From assembly GCA_028386065.3 (NCBI GenBank), contig JAKUCV010001329.1, forward strand, positions 159,746 to 223,745: a stretch of 64,000 bases of DNA. Direction: 5' to 3'. Position numbers and translations under genes: made by a program. The stretch is from Turnera subulata (taxonomy: Eukaryota; Streptophyta; Magnoliopsida; Malpighiales; Passifloraceae). The notes beneath the pieces were generated by a model. It worked only from the letters and a program-made list of their open reading frames with translations, ran no database searches and had not been told where the DNA came from. Below are positions 37,879 through 51,939 of the stretch, one piece after another. How positions within the stretch are numbered: position 1 is the stretch's first letter; each line of letters begins with the position of its first letter.

Positions 37879-39527
37879 TTAATTTAAAAGACTGAGTAGG
37901 GGGTGGGTACCAATGAGACCGAACAGGTCTTTGCGGCAAAGAGGGCTCCTGCAGATTCGCCATTTTATAAGAATGCAGCAGATTGGTAGCACACCGAATA
38001 ATCTCTCATTTTCCCATTGACCTCTGTTGGAACAGTAAGGTGTTTCTGTCCTTCCATATAGACCAGCAAATAGATATAACCGAAAGAAGGGTGTCTTGCC
38101 CGAATGTAGAATTAATATACTGTAACCATACCGCCATATCGTCCCAAGTAGAATCAAACACCGCTTTCGGGATAGAACATACAGCCCAGACTTCACGGAC
38201 CCAGGAACATGAATGAAACAAATGGACAGTAGATTCAATCTCTGCTCCACACCGCGGACAGTAAGGCTCAACCTGGAGGGATCGTCAAATCAGATTTGAT
38301 CGGACAGGGAGGATATCAGTGCACAGCCTCCATGTGAAGGCACAGAGTTTGGGCGAGAGATTTAATTTCCAGAGATCACGCCACCATGCTGGAGAGCATG
38401 AGGCAACTAGTGATTCAGTTGAAGCACTCTGTGGCTGTAGTATAGAGAAAGCCACCCAATAACCCGATTTAACGGCATAGGTACCAGAAGAAGTAAGATG
38501 CCAATAGAGAGTATCTCTCGGGTTTCGAAAGCTTAAAGGTATACACTTGATAATTCGTGCTTCATCATGAGAGAAGATGGAATCTATAAGTGGGTAATTC
38601 CATTCAGGGACCTCCAATTCCATTAATTCTGCCACTGTAGCATCTTCATCCAGTATAGAAATAGGAGAAGAAACCCTTGCAGCAGTCTCTCTAGGCAACC
38701 ATTCATCCTTCCAAACTCGAATTTCCCGCCCATCACCTACTAACCACCGAACACCCTTGGCTAGTACTGCTTGACCCTTCATGATACTTCTCCATGCATA
38801 ACTCGGGTTATAACCCACTTTAGCATTTAAAAAGTTGGAGCGTGGAAAATATCGGGCTTTGAGTAGCCGAGTTAGCAAGCAATGCTCATTAGACATCAAC
38901 CTCCATCCTTGCCTAGCTAGGAATGCTAAATTAAATGCTTCCAAAGAACGGAACCCAAACCCACCAGCAGATTTCCTCATGCAAAGCTTCTCCGAAGCTA
39001 ACCAATGCACCTTTCGCTTCCCATCCCGATGACCCCACCAAAACTTTCTGATGAGGACCTCCATCTCATTAATAATGGCATCCGGAAGACTGAAACAGCT
39101 CATTACGTAGCTAGGAATAGCTTGTGCTACTGACTTTATAAATATTTCTCGCCCAACATCTGAAAGAAATTTCTCCTTCCACTGACCCATCTTTTTCAGC
39201 AGCCTGTCTCTCACAAAAGTAAAGATCAGCTTCTTCGACCGACCAATCATAGCTGGGAGTCCCAGATACTTATCAAAGGTATTAATTGCCTTAACTTCTA
39301 GATCTCCTTGGATCTGAATTTGTAACTATTCAGGAATTGTTCGGCTAAAAACTATCTCTGATTTATCCAAATTGATCTTCTGGCCCGAAGCCATCTCATA
39401 TTTGTGAAGAATATCCCTAATAGCTCTAGCCTCCTGAGTGGAGACCCTAGCAAATAGCATACTATCATCAGCGAAGAAAAGCTGGGATATAGTAGGAGCT
39501 CGACTACAAATTCGAACACCACAATTT
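37879..39527 (-). pseudogene. LINE ORF2 remnant: reverse transcriptase C-terminal part and zf-RVT
   Basis: From 39527 downward the frame shows SRAPTISQLFFADDSMLFAR, which includes the polymerase (F)ADD catalytic motif, and then GQKINLDKSEIVFSR. A stop near 39326 is followed by the same frame (39250-38285) with GREIFIKSVAQAIPSYVMSC, KFWWGHRDGKRKVHW and, at the end, WWRDLWKLNLSPKLCAFTWR. A TGA at about 38285-38287 splits this from CPRCGAEIESTVHLFHSCSW, which supplies the rest of the zinc-binding reverse transcriptase domain (zf-RVT). The pieces share one frame, so decay here is by point mutation rather than indels. The product would copy LINE RNA at the target site; this copy cannot. Confidence 0.9.
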
Positions 39528-39550
39528 TTTTTTTTGATAAACCACAATTT
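39518..39550 (-). mobile_element. Micro-retroposon at the 5' edge of the LINE: 13-bp insertion with 10-bp duplication
   Basis: accacaattt lies at 39518-39527 and 39541-39550 and encloses eight T plus gataa. On the minus strand this is TTATC followed by A residues, the same tail as at 5353 and 41278. It sits at or just outside the truncated 5' end of the LINE. Confidence 0.65.
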
Positions 39551-41260
39551 GTCGATAATTAAAGGGAAAATTATTTTCCCCCTTATTTCCAGCAAATTAA
39601 GAAATACTTTATATGTTTCTTAGGAAGTTATGAAGTGATCACCCATTGCTAATAGGTAACGTCAAAATTAGGAGGATGATATATATAAGTTAAATTCAAT
39701 CAATTACTTGACTGATGAATTAATTATGTATGTCCAAATAAATACATCAATATACCGGTGCCTTTGTGTTGCTTAATCTCGCATATTGGAAACTATTTAT
39801 GATATCATACATCAATGCTGACAATTAATGCATATAAACTCAATTACATTATATGCTACTATAATTTTTTTCTACAAAAGAATTAATTTTGTATTGGAGA
39901 AAAAACTTCATTAAAAGTAAAACATGTAGAGGGTAAAGATAGGAACCGAAATTGCGAAAATGTTTTTCTTAAATAACACTAATACAGTTGGCTGTGGGAA
40001 GAGGGGAAGGGAGACTCTGATCGGAGTACTCTAATTAATTGTACTGTTTACTTAGAGAGGGTAAATCTTAAGATTGAACTATGATCACTTTTTTTAATTA
40101 TCTTACAAGAGTAGACAAACTTCAAACAAAAGATTGATTCTTCACTGTGACACAATGAATAAAGTGGAAAATGGGCATGAAAACTTTTCAAGATTGAGAT
40201 GCATCTTTCACCTATTACTTAATGTTACTTCTCTTTATCTAATATTCTTTTTTTGGAGTCTTGGAAGATAGCCATAGATGGTGTGTGAGAAGGAATGGGT
40301 TTGTGCTGTTGGGTCAAATTGCACAATCTATGCTCATCCCACACTCACATTACACACACCTCCCCCACCTCAACCAACATTATTAAGCTCTTCCTAGCTA
40401 TCTATCCATCAAAGTCCGCTCTTTTGTACAACTCCCCACCACCCCACCCCCACCTCATCTCTCTACCTCTAAGCATATTATTGTCAGTGTTTTCTTTCCT
40501 TTGCCTCCACGTTGCTTTGTTGCCTCATGAGTCTTGACTGTCTTTCTTTCGCATGTCCCAACTTTCATGCAAGCTTCCCCTTCATATATATCTATCTATC
40601 TACCTATTCCACTTATTTTTGGCACATATCCCCATTTCAAATCAATTCATGATCTCACTCTTCTCTCTACCTAACTTATTTAGCTTGGGGAAAATTTTAA
40701 TAATTAACATGAAGTGCGATACTTATTGATGATGATAAGATTAGCTTTTAAAACGTTTTAGTGAAAGATTACCTTTATTAGAAGCTTTTGTCACAAATTA
40801 GATGGGTTTACATTTCAACCCTTTTAAATTTTTGTTGAAGTATATTTTCAACTCTTAAGGCTTACGGTGAAGCTTTTCCTCTAGCATACACAATGTGCTA
40901 TTCACTAAAATATGTGAATTTACTAGCTAGAATCTATCTCTCATTCGATCTTTTTCAAGTTATTTATGCATTCACCACCTTGATGTAGGTTAATTTTAGT
41001 GTGGGGGAAGTAATGAGGATTTGTAGTTATATATGGAGAATCCACAAAAAAGGTAGCCAATGCAGTAGGTTTTGACGTAGCTGAAACTTCAAAGATTGGA
41101 GCGTGACTAGATTGACATTTCAATCTCTTGCTAATTGGTTTCTATTCGTTTCACATAAGACATTCGATGTAGGGTAATGAAGTCATTATCTTGGATCCAC
41201 AGGTCTTTAAACTTTTGAAAAGAAAACTCTTGTTATCTCTTGTTAACCTTACTTAACAAA

Positions 41261-41313
41261 CTTTTTTTTCATTGTTTTTTTTTTTTGATACTAATCTCTT
41301 TTTTTCATTGTTT
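41261..41313 (-). mobile_element. Micro-retroposon: about 20-bp insertion with about 16-bp duplication
   Basis: A T-run followed by cattgttt occurs at 41261-41277 and 41298-41313 (one T length difference). It flanks a T-run plus gatactaatct. On the minus strand the insert ends TAGTATC followed by A residues. Confidence 0.55.
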
Positions 41314-41688
41314 CGGTAATATTCCAAGACTATATTACTATATTACTACTAGAAATTTCTTGAATGCCCTACAGTTCAAAACTCTTTTCGTGAAAGGCTG
41401 TGAGATTCACGATGATAATGTCAAAGTAAGGAAACATTTGAGCTTAATAATATATAGCTTTCGATGCATTAAACAAAAAAAAAGGGATTAGACCATCAAT
41501 CAATCACGCTAAATCAAACCTGACGACTCCATTTTGAATCGAGATCTAATAATTTTGTAGTAGTCTAGACCAATCCAGGAGGATCCAACCTTATGATAAG
41601 GAAACTCGTATCAAACTTGGAATATGAAACTGTCAATTAGATTTGGTCCAAAATCAGATGAGCAAAATGATATAAATTGGTCACCAAT

Positions 41689-41730
41689 TATGTAAATTAC
41701 ATCTCATTTTTAAAAAATATGTAAATTACA
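41689..41730 (+). mobile_element. Micro-retroposon: 16-bp insertion with 13-bp duplication
   Basis: tatgtaaattaca is present at 41689-41701 and 41718-41730, enclosing tctcattttt plus six A. Confidence 0.6.
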
Positions 41731-44700
41731 TGTTTGTATGAGGAGGATCACGGTGAAAACTAGTTAAAAAGTAAAATGAATCTAAAACCTCTTTTTTTTT
41801 TTCGTGGTACAGAAACTTTAATTACCATCTTAAATTTGGTGGTTATAAATTATAATTAACCTGTTCATTTGTGTTACCGTACCATTGACCCAAAGTGGAC
41901 AAAATAGATGACCACTAAACAAAAAGGACAGTATGGGCCCACCCCAAATCACATTTGGGCTAAAACAAAGGCTGCTAATACTTTATACGATCGAACCATT
42001 ACCTGTACCTACTATTATTAAATGGTATAAAAATTGTCTCCTTGCCCTTGGCCCCAATCCTTATTCTATCTAAATGCGTTTGCAAGATATCTTTTTCAGC
42101 AATTATAAAATGGGTAACAAATGAAATCAAGCATATCATGTGCTCTAGATGAGAGAGCTTTGGGACACATGCAACATAAAGTACTAGTACAAAATCTAGT
42201 ACATTTTGGGATTTTGGATCCGTCACCTTTTCCCTCTTCTACCTTTTGTTTTGTTGCTATAACATATATATCTTAATTAGTATATTAAAAATTAACTCAC
42301 TTCTCTCTCTCTATATCTCTATATCTCTCTCAATTTTCGGCATCTGCATTAGTCTAGTATATTTGAAAACAAGTTTCCCTAATTGATCTGTAAGACTATA
42401 TATAGATTACATAAAGCATATGTAGTGCTATTGTTTGTTTGTATTTTGTGGATTTCTTGGTTAATTTAGGTCTAATGATTCGTATTCTTTTGCCTAGTGA
42501 TCCTTATGTTGATGTCGGTGACATGATACGTCATTGACTTATTGAGGTTTGGCCATGTCCCATATGAACTTATTGAGGTTGTCCTTGTCCCATATGCCTA
42601 GCTAATTAATTGGTGACTAAATATACTATGAGGCCATCAATGGTAGACTAAGGAAAGGAGGGTTGATAACTAAGCCACTTTGATCTTCTTTTTCTTCTAT
42701 GCTAGCTAACGTATGTATATACTGAGTGGCTGGCCAATAATACATTCTTTTATTTGTTCATGGACTAAAATGGTGATTAATTTGGAGTAGAGGAAGATAA
42801 AGCTCAATCATTTTGGTTCTTAATAGTTGGATTACATGTGGTTAATTAACTAGTACCCCCTCCTCTCTCTCTTTACAAGTGGATATGCACTTCTCTTACA
42901 AACACAAGGGGATTAAAAAAAACCCATGTTCAAATCAAAATGGTCCACTATTTCTCTTTCTGGTACCTTATGTAGCTTAGTCGTATTAGGCAAAAATGGC
43001 AATGCTCAACCAATATATAAATTAGCCAAATAATTAAATATCACAATCAGATTGCGTTGCATCCATCTTTTGTGGTTTGGAGGATACACACAAGGCGAAA
43101 GCAAACACAACCACATTTCTTAATTAGTCAATCCCTCCATTGCTACGCATACAGATGTAACCTCTAATTTGGAGCAAAGTCATGAAGAAATGTTGGTTAG
43201 GTTTTTGTAGCCCCACGTGCATGACAAATAATCATAGCTACATGTATAGTATATTTTGATCTTTCTTTGAATGATAAATAAAAGAGAGATAGAGAAAGAA
43301 AAACCAGTCCAACCATAAGAACATAATTTATTTAGTCTGTATTTGGTTCCCTTTATGATGAAAATGAAAACTGAAATCTAAAATTTTCATGCACGATCGA
43401 TTAATACCCAAATCTTGGTGAAGATCTTGTTATGATTATTTTATACTACCAACTAGGATTAAAAATTATACTCCGAGAATAGAGCTGATACCAAAGACGA
43501 ATTTATCTTCCCAAAACTGCAAAAAAAAGTTTAACAACATTTTATTTCCTTGGTTGATAGATTTTAGGCACCTTTGTTTTTTACCTTTTGAAAGTTAGTA
43601 TTTGATTCTTTAACTAGCCAACCTTTGTTCTTTCCTTGGCTATGTTTCTCTTATTTCAAGGCCTGGTTTCCTTAGCTGTTCTCTGTTCTCGCTTTGTTTT
43701 CTTTTTCTTGTTCCCATTTTTACCTTGGTATCGTTCTTCAAGGCATTGGGTCATTTCTCTTCTTTGTACTCTTCTAATTTTTCTCTCGACAAATATGGCA
43801 TGAAACTTCCATGCAATTGCTGTATGCTCACCTCAAAAATGTCCCTTCTTTTGGCCAACGTACATTGAAATATCATAATAGAAGAAGGCTTTTATATAGC
43901 TATATATTATCTTATTAGGCCCCAGCGATCACCGGCACTTGCTTTGTCATGATCAATATTTTTGCGTCGGCTGTGAATGATCAAAATCATCAATCATTCG
44001 CCAACTAACTTTGGCAGCTAATTTGGCACGTAGAAGTAGTCTTCTTCAACTAATTTCAACACCTATAGCTTTGGTCCATCTAGAATCTATCTACATTTCA
44101 ATCCAACGGGTTGATGTAGAAATTAGTAATAAAGAATATTTAGTTCTAATCTTGATCGATGAAGTGTATTAGTATAATCTAATTCTTGGTGCTTGGAATC
44201 CTCTGATGAATCCTTTCGGTGTAGAAAAATAAAAATTTACTCGAAACCAAAGAAAAGCAAAGGTGGAGGAGGGGTTTACCATATGCGTTATGCATATCTA
44301 AACATAATTAAAAAAAGTTTTTGCAAACCATATATTATATAGTTGGGTGCATGAAAGGTGCAACCATATGTTTGAATCTTGTTGTAGTGCATTTATAAAT
44401 TGCCGACAGATTTCACCCATACGACATGGCAGTATGCATGTTGTCCAAAGACTCCAAAGAGGACACTCTTCATTAATCTCCCTCCATATGAATACATATA
44501 ATTAACTTTTCTAATTTCTAGCTAGCCAGTTGATTGGCACTTAAATGTATTAATTACTAAATTGATGGTGACTCCTCTGCCATCTTTCAGTGGGACTCAT
44601 CATGCTTTAGAAAATCAGAATTAATGTTGTCCAAGTAGACTAAATAGGCCACATCTTTGTACGTAATTGGAAGTTGTTATAACCATATTATACATTTTCC

Positions 44701-47700
44701 CTTCTGGAGAGGCCTACCCATCTCGTGGAGGTTCATTGTTTGAATTTTAGCAAAAGTTGAAAAGGCTCATGTATATATATATCTCTATCTCCCTTACATA
44801 TTGCTCCGATTAAAATAAAGTAACCAAGAAAGCCATCATCTAAACTAAAGTTAACCACATGTGAAGAGAAGAAAACAAAACTTGGACTTTTATCAACCAT
44901 ACAAATAATCCTGTCGTTAAAAATATCACCATGGTTATCGTGTTCAAATAAGGTTGAGCGGTACTTCACATTCCTTAAGGTCCAAGCCTTAATTAAGGTT
45001 TGGAATTTCTTGCTTGGCATTGTCTCAACACACACACTTCATGGAACGTGTCTAACTTGGTGAAGCTAGAGTGTCACCTGCTTATCTTGACTTGATCCTT
45101 TAATCAATCTCATCTGCACCATTGTCTGTTTTTAGGCAAATAATTAATCAAAAGAACATTAATACTTGGAAATTTGGAACCTTGGAGGATAAGCCAGTCG
45201 AATTGGAATATATGAACGTTTTGGTTGAAGGTTTAGGGAGGACAAATTGCAGCCATCTAGGGAGTTTATTAGGAGTTGGTAGGGACCATGTGAGGTGCTA
45301 ATGTTGAACATTATCTTCTTTCATTTGGATTTTGTTCTTTGGTTAGCCTAACTAACCCTAATGTGTTCCTATATATAGGTCGCTTTCATCAATAGCGTGA
45401 TGGACTAATTAAGAACCTCCTAATTAAGGGACAGTATTCCAGAAGAAGGGAAAAGAAAGATCATCATCATGATAACTAACATAATTGAATGATCAATGTT
45501 TGTTTTCTATTCGAGAGAATTAATTAGTACTAGTATGTGGTAAAAAATATTGAACAGAAACTTGATCAAGGCAATAACCCTTTAGTTGGACGAAGAATAT
45601 ACTCTTTTTTTTTTTCTCAAAAAACTAATTCAAGCTAAACAAAATGTGGCAACCACTGACCACAAATGTATATATCTATCTACAAAGAAGATTTATATTC
45701 CTCTATGAATGTGAAAAGCTATGTAAGTATGCTTGGTATACAGGTAGTATCACTTTATTGGTTATTAAGCTGAGAATCAATGTCTCCCCCAAGAGCGATT
45801 TTGCAATTATTACAAAGTTGGGAATAGTGTGCCAAAACCATGTGGTCCTGTGAGACTTGACAAGCAAACAAGACCAAAGGAGCTGTGAAAAGCTTTAGTG
45901 GCACAGTTGAATCCATAAAAACCTACTGGCATTGGAATGGCATCAATCACAGCTCTAACAGTTCCAAAATGCACAATTATAGAGAACCCCATGATCCTTG
46001 GCTGCACATACACATGGGGGGAGACTTTTTAAAAAGATGGGAATATCGTAACCAAAAACCACATCACAGAAAATGATGCTTCCTTGCCAATATGAGCTTC
46101 CTTGATGGCCACCAGGGATGTACTATAATTTTTAATCTGATCAATATGGTTTTGGGGAATGACCATTACATGTGATAATTTTTAAATCATTTTTTTTAGA
46201 AACTTTTTCCAGTAATCTTTATCATCAAACATAATTATGGTGCGTCATTGTGTGGCCTCAATTAATTAATCGGCTTGATTTCAATCAAGAAAAGGTCCAG
46301 ATGGAAAGCATGTGAGAATGTAAGTCCAAGAGAGGTAATAGTTCTTTGATTTGATTCAACTACTTCGTGCCTTAGATTCATGTGTTTATTTAAGAACAAT
46401 TTTTTTGACATGGACAATTGGCAAGTTGGATTTTGATCACTCAAGGAGGAGGTGTAAATGAAAAAATAATTATAAATACTCCTCCGCCCTAAAGTTGGAT
46501 TACTTTGATCATCCATTGAAAATTCCCCACTTAGTGGTGGCATTTAAATCATAAAAGAACTAATCTTTTCTTTCTTCTGCTAGCTTTGGGATGGAGTTGG
46601 ATTCATCTCTTGCATTATTAGAGGATCGTTGTACCAAAAAGTCTTTACATGGCTACTCCATTAAGGCAAAAGTCCTAACTTGGCTACTCCAATTTGTTTT
46701 TCTTTTATTGGATGCTTATTATTATAGTTTAGTCTAATGAGGGAAAAACCAAAACCCAATTAGCTTGGGAGAATCATGATTAAGATGAACTGGTTGATAG
46801 CATGGTGACCATGATAATGGAGTTGATAAAATACAAAAGGTCATTGAAAAAGGTGATGCCGAGATGAGTATAGCCATAGAAATTGAAAGCCATGACAGCC
46901 TTATTTCAAGGACAAATGATCTAAGAAGTCCATCCACCAAGAAAGGTTGTTGAGAGTTGAGATGTATATAGGGAGAATAAAGGCAAGAAAAGCACCACCC
47001 CATTAAGAAACCTACAAAGCTTAATGGGTTCAACTAAGCTTTTGAGGGAAAATCCAGAAAGATGGAATTTCTTTGTCATAATGCTGTATGTGCCTTTAGC
47101 ACCCATTTAGGATTCTTCTTTGTGGAGACACACAGCAAACCTATCTTAACGTACTAAGACTTTGATTCAAAGATAAATAATGGGATGAGGACATATTGGT
47201 TGTCCCATAATTATGAAGAAATTAGATTTTTGGCAATTTTTAGTTGAATTTTCAACATTCTAGGCTATCTTCCCCTTTTTTTCCCATGGTGGGTTCCATG
47301 GCTGTCTTTTTTTTTTTTTTACGAATTCTAAAGGAGATGAACCATCTAGTTCAGTGGAAACCAAAAACAACATAATTCCAATTCAATGGAGCGCCCAAAC
47401 CCAAATCGAACCGTAAATTATGACTTGAGAAAAAGCAATATTTATGGGAGGCAGCTTTCTTAAAGATTAGGCATATTATCTCACTTGAAAACCACATATT
47501 CCAATTTTAGATTTCCTGGAAGGTAGGGAGAATATGAGAGGTCACTAGATGATAAATTTGCACATACGGCATGCAATGAACTTCTCACTGGCTATTGAGT
47601 GTTGACCCACTCTGGTGGCCCAAATAGGCTGGCTGCCTTAGGCTCTCTCATAAAATAAAATTATTCACTATTCATCGACTTTTATATCTGCATCTTTTTT

Positions 47701-48292
47701 GTATTGCAAGCTACCTTTTGAAGGTCAAACTTTAAAATAGTCAAGTCCTAATGAGGCCTCAAATAGAGTTGACAACTATGATCAACCTTTATTAGTATTC
47801 CAGGGTATAATTCGACTACCGTATGAAAAGCTTAGTTCTTGTTAAACACCCACTATTAGCTCACAACTGCAGCGGGTTTAATAGTAACAGATAGATCATT
47901 TCGTTCGATTCTTATCATAGCTCCATGTCCAAGCTCTTGTACGAAGAAATAATAAGGGAAATCTGTAAAATATCCAACCCATTATGAAATTTGCAAATTA
48001 CAAATGTGACTGATCATGCATAGGAACAAACTGATATCTTTCTGCGGATTCTACAGAATATGCATGATAGCGCATGATATATTGCTGACAGAATACACAG
48101 GCCTTTGTAACATGTCAAAGGCCAGGGCCATACAAGTACAACACACTTTTGCACAAGGCAAAGGAAAGCTGAAGGGAAAAATTCATACCACTAAGCTAAA
48201 ATTACAACAAGGAAGCATACGCTTCGGGATTTCCAATCTTCTAGCTAAGCTAATCTCTAAACTCTATCACCTAATAAACATCAAAGCCAGAG

Positions 48293-51200
48293 TTATAAAT
48301 CTTCTATCTTTTCCAGGGTAGCGAAGTGTACATCAATGGTTTTGAGATCTTCAGGGTCGATTTCTACAGTTCTATATAGTTTTTGGGACAAAAAGTCCAG
48401 TTCTTTTGTGGGCGTCCCCGGAGTATCCTTGGCTGCCCCAGTTTGACTAGACCTGGAATTTTGGCTGTAGAGTTGGGCTTTCATCTCCAAACAAGCTTTT
48501 AGATCCTCTTCATTACGGGCCTTGTTTAACTTGTCAATGAGATCGTTTAGAGCTGAAGTCTTTTCAGCCCACCGAACTCCTGCTTTTTCTGGCCATTTAT
48601 CTATTTCATTTGGGTCAGTTAGAGCACTTACACTATCACTAGGCTCACGCTTCTGAAGCTTCCGAAGCCCTTGATCAACAATCTGTTGCATTCTCTTCCT
48701 GACATTCTCACTTCTAACAGGATTTGACCTAAGCTTCAACTTCTGCTCTGTAATCATTTTCTCTGAGTTGCCCTCTTCGGAAGTCTCGACAGGAATTGAT
48801 GGAAACGACCCATCCTCGGTAGAGCATTCGCTTAAAGATTTAACCGAGAGTACATCCTCCAGTAAGCTAATATTAAGCATGTACCGATCAAAAGCTTCAT
48901 TTTCAACTTCGATATTTCTTTCCTTGTATTCTTTTAACTTGGAAAACCTCCATTCATTTATGGCTATTGCTTCCTGAAATATTGGTCCGCAGATCATAAA
49001 GTCATTATTATACTAGATAGGAAACAATCATAGATATTAGGTAAGCGTAATGCACCTTTTTCGACAGTGGCTTCCGCGAACGAAGTGGAAGCAAATTATT
49101 GAACTGGGAAAAAGTGCTGGAGAGTTGTCGAACTGCTGCAGCTCTAAGTGAGTTCCTGCAACAAATTGCAATAGAAGGAAACAACCAACTTCAATTAACC
49201 GAGGAATTGGATGCAACCATACAAGTAATGCAGACAGCTGCATCAAAGAAGCTTTAGAGCATTGTACTCCAGAGTGTGAATTTTCAATAAATGAAATTGA
49301 GAATACTAGAATAGAAACAAATCCAAGTTTAAAGAACCAAATAAAAAGTTTGATTAACAAAAATAAAGCAGAAAATAATTTGTTTATCTTAGAGACTATA
49401 AGCTACCAAGTGCACTGAATCCAAAAATAGTCAGGTTTCTCAAAATTCCACATGGAAGAACACTAGAAGCACAAGAATAGAAATTATAAATGAGAGAAAA
49501 GACTTTCTGGTATCAAATGAAGTAATTAACATGGGAAAAAACTGAAAACCTTAAAAAGTTAGTAATCATTTAAAAATTGGAAGAAAAAAAACACTTTAAA
49601 TCATTCACAGCCTGTGAGCTGAATGTGAGACCTGCACGGAAAATTCAGTTAAACATTCACATAACAATGAAGTGAAATCCCTTTTCTGTGACGAGCTCAC
49701 AACCATCACAAGTGGAAGTCACACCAACTCTTATAAACCTCAATCCAACCATAGATTTCTAGAATACATGAACGCTGTCAACTACATTAGAAAACAGAGA
49801 TGGAAAAGGAACTAAGCTTTTCTAGCAACTTACTGAGCAGGAGACACTTCTGTTGGTGGCTGTTCAAACACAGGAGTGCTTGAAGTAGGTGCCTTCTCTG
49901 GAAAAGTTGCATTTGCTTTTAAAACTGCATTTTCAAATAGGGAAGATATTAGAAAAAACCCATGAACACATAGTATACTGCCAAAACAATAAATTCTTTA
50001 CAAAAGACTGCCTCACGACACAAGGCCTTTAATTGAAAATGCTGTCACATCTCATGAACTCTTGGTATATGAAATCAAATTTCGCTTCCAAGACAAAAAG
50101 AAAAAGAATGAGAAACTGTGCCAGGGTTATGAACTTCATGTCTAATTTCAGATAATCGATTGCCAATCTCTATCCATAGACAAGGCAAGATGAATGCAAA
50201 CCATTATTCCTCTCTATGGAGTCTCTATACTTCATTGTTGACAACCACCTCTTATCCTTATAATCCCTCATTGTCTAACCTCAAAATGTAAGTCTCTTGA
50301 AAACTTAGTCCACCAAGTGGGCAAAACCTTAGTTATCCAACCTAATTTGGTTGTTCTACTTGACCAAGAAATTTTGATTGTTACATTGAAAAGATTAAAA
50401 ATCCTCAGCTGTGTAGATACATCAAAAGAAGAGCAGCAGAGTACTAAATGGATGTGGAATATCAATTGAGTGTGGAAAAGTTCATTCAGTTATCATAAAG
50501 TAAGAATTTCCTAGTTAAGGTTAATGGCCCTTCTAATGGAAGGTAAGATCCATACAAGTTTGTCCAGTAAGATTCTTCATTCCGTAAAACAATAGAACTA
50601 TCTCAAACTAAATGCTCATCTCCAAGTAATAAGATACCGGACAAAAAGAAAAAAAAAATTCAGCAATTCAACGCTTCCATACCATGTATATGGCACGGGT
50701 TTTGGGCTCTTGAGCAGCAACTTTTGCATGACTGATATGGACACCTGCAAAGGCAATCCAAATGAAAAGGATCAATGAGGTGAAGAGAGAAAAAGTTTCT
50801 CAAGAAATACTCACCAGCAAAAGACGAAGTAAAGTAAATGTACTCGCTAAAAACATGCATAAGTTTAAGCCGAAGTTAAGAATGGTAGTGAACAGAATGA
50901 TATTGATGCTAGAATTTCCATCTGAAGAGTTACACACCAAACTACATTCGGTTTCCATCGTTTGAACTATCAATCACAGCTCCAAACCGGGCCCTTTCAA
51001 AGTCAGTCATCAACTCTAACTTATAACCAGTAAATACAAAGCAAAATAACACCAGCTAAGCCTTCATCTCCACATAGAAAATCCTACATCTCACTGTCAA
51101 ATTGAATTACAACCCAATCCAAACGCGTCCCGCACGGACTCGCTTAAGCAAACAGGGCGGCTGTCTCGTCAAGTAATAATTTGCAAAGAAAAGCAAACTT

Positions 51201-51749
51201 GGTAGCTCAATAGGCAAACAGTCTACAGTTTGATCATCACATTCCTCAATAATAAAGTAACCGTTAATACAATACCACAACTCTGCAGGTGTTGAGGACT
51301 CAGATATTTCGCGTTGTTAAGTTTAAGATTAGAGGTATTTTATACTTTACATATCGACCAAAAACTTCGAGGCAGGATTAGAACTCGAAATTAAGAGCAA
51401 AAAAGATATCCTAACCTTCAAATCTACAAACTAAACGGAAACTGACCTAAGCTCCGCTCCGAATTATAACCAACACATAGCTTCTCGCGCTTTTAACACA
51501 TCAAATGCATTAAAATAAACGGAAGATGCGAGAGCACCGACACTATTAAGAGACCGAAATTAAAAAGGAATGATAAATAATTACTAGACGAGAGCGGTTC
51601 AGTTACCTGGAGCGGGCGACGTTTCCACACTGGATGCACTTAGGCTTGTTGAGGCCGCGGAGGGTTTTGGGAGGGGCGAGCGAGGCCGCCGCCGCCGCGG
51701 CGACGGCATCGCCGCCGTTTGTGCTGAAGGCCGGGGACGCCGCGGCCAT
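48293..51749 (-). CDS. Protein with SHI/LRP1-like Cys/His zinc-finger motif, function unknown
   Basis: The coding sequence is the complement of 51607-51749, 50683-50744, 49834-49924, 49056-49155 and 48293-48973. All introns are GT-AG, and the joined frame gives 358 residues. Residues 38-68 read CIQCGNVARSRC-PYQSCKSCC-SRAQNPCHIH: Cys at 38, 41, 49, 54, 57, 58 and 65 and His 68. This is almost the spacing of the SHI/STY/LRP1 (DUF702) zinc finger (C-x2-C-x7-C-x4-C-x2-CC-x7-C-x2-H), one residue shorter in the last gap. The rest is unlike SHI factors: Ser-rich, then a conserved-looking helical region (EAIAINEWRFSKLKEYKERN), a basic stretch, and an acidic C-terminus. I know of no assigned function. 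The start at MAAASPAF is chosen over an in-frame ATG 96 codons upstream, because the added part is Lys-rich low complexity and contains the likely TATA box. Confidence 0.9.
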
Positions 51750-51939
51750 GTGGTTATTAATTAAATGGCGACGCAACGGTTTCTGGCCCGGTGAGTTTAA
51801 GTTAGTTGCGGTCGTTTTTTTTCTTTTTTTTTTTTTTTTGGATTTCTGATTTGCAGGAAGGGAGGGGGGTTTTTTGGGGTTTCGGTTGTTGGTAGATTTG
51901 TTATTTTCCGTAGGAGGAGGAATCGTCGAGTGGAGGGGG

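Larger units (their letters stand above)
37408..39527 (-). mobile_element. 5'-truncated L1-type LINE with poly(A) tail
   Basis: On the minus strand it runs from about 39527 into reverse transcriptase, a zinc-binding domain and an RNase H-like domain, then ends in about 14 A (complement of 37408-37421). The order and spacing are those of plant L1-clade ORF2. The upstream part (endonuclease and most of the polymerase) is missing, as expected from incomplete target-primed reverse transcription. At least two in-frame stops and one frameshift interrupt it. A matching target duplication was not found, partly because the 5' junction was altered by a later micro-insertion. Confidence 0.9.
39551..48292. 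other. Intergenic, no gene seen
   Basis: Nearly 9 kb of AT-rich DNA with no recognisable gene. Two micro-insertions lie at 41278-41297 and 41702-41717. A 31-bp imperfect tandem duplication (acttattgaggtt...cccatatg) lies at 42537-42598. The longest open frame (about 100 residues, minus strand, 44733-45035) has no recognised domain and no splice context. Confidence 0.5.

Noticed and set aside
44733..45035. 100-codon minus-strand ORF
   Set aside because: No domain, no splice or promoter context; within chance length for this much DNA.
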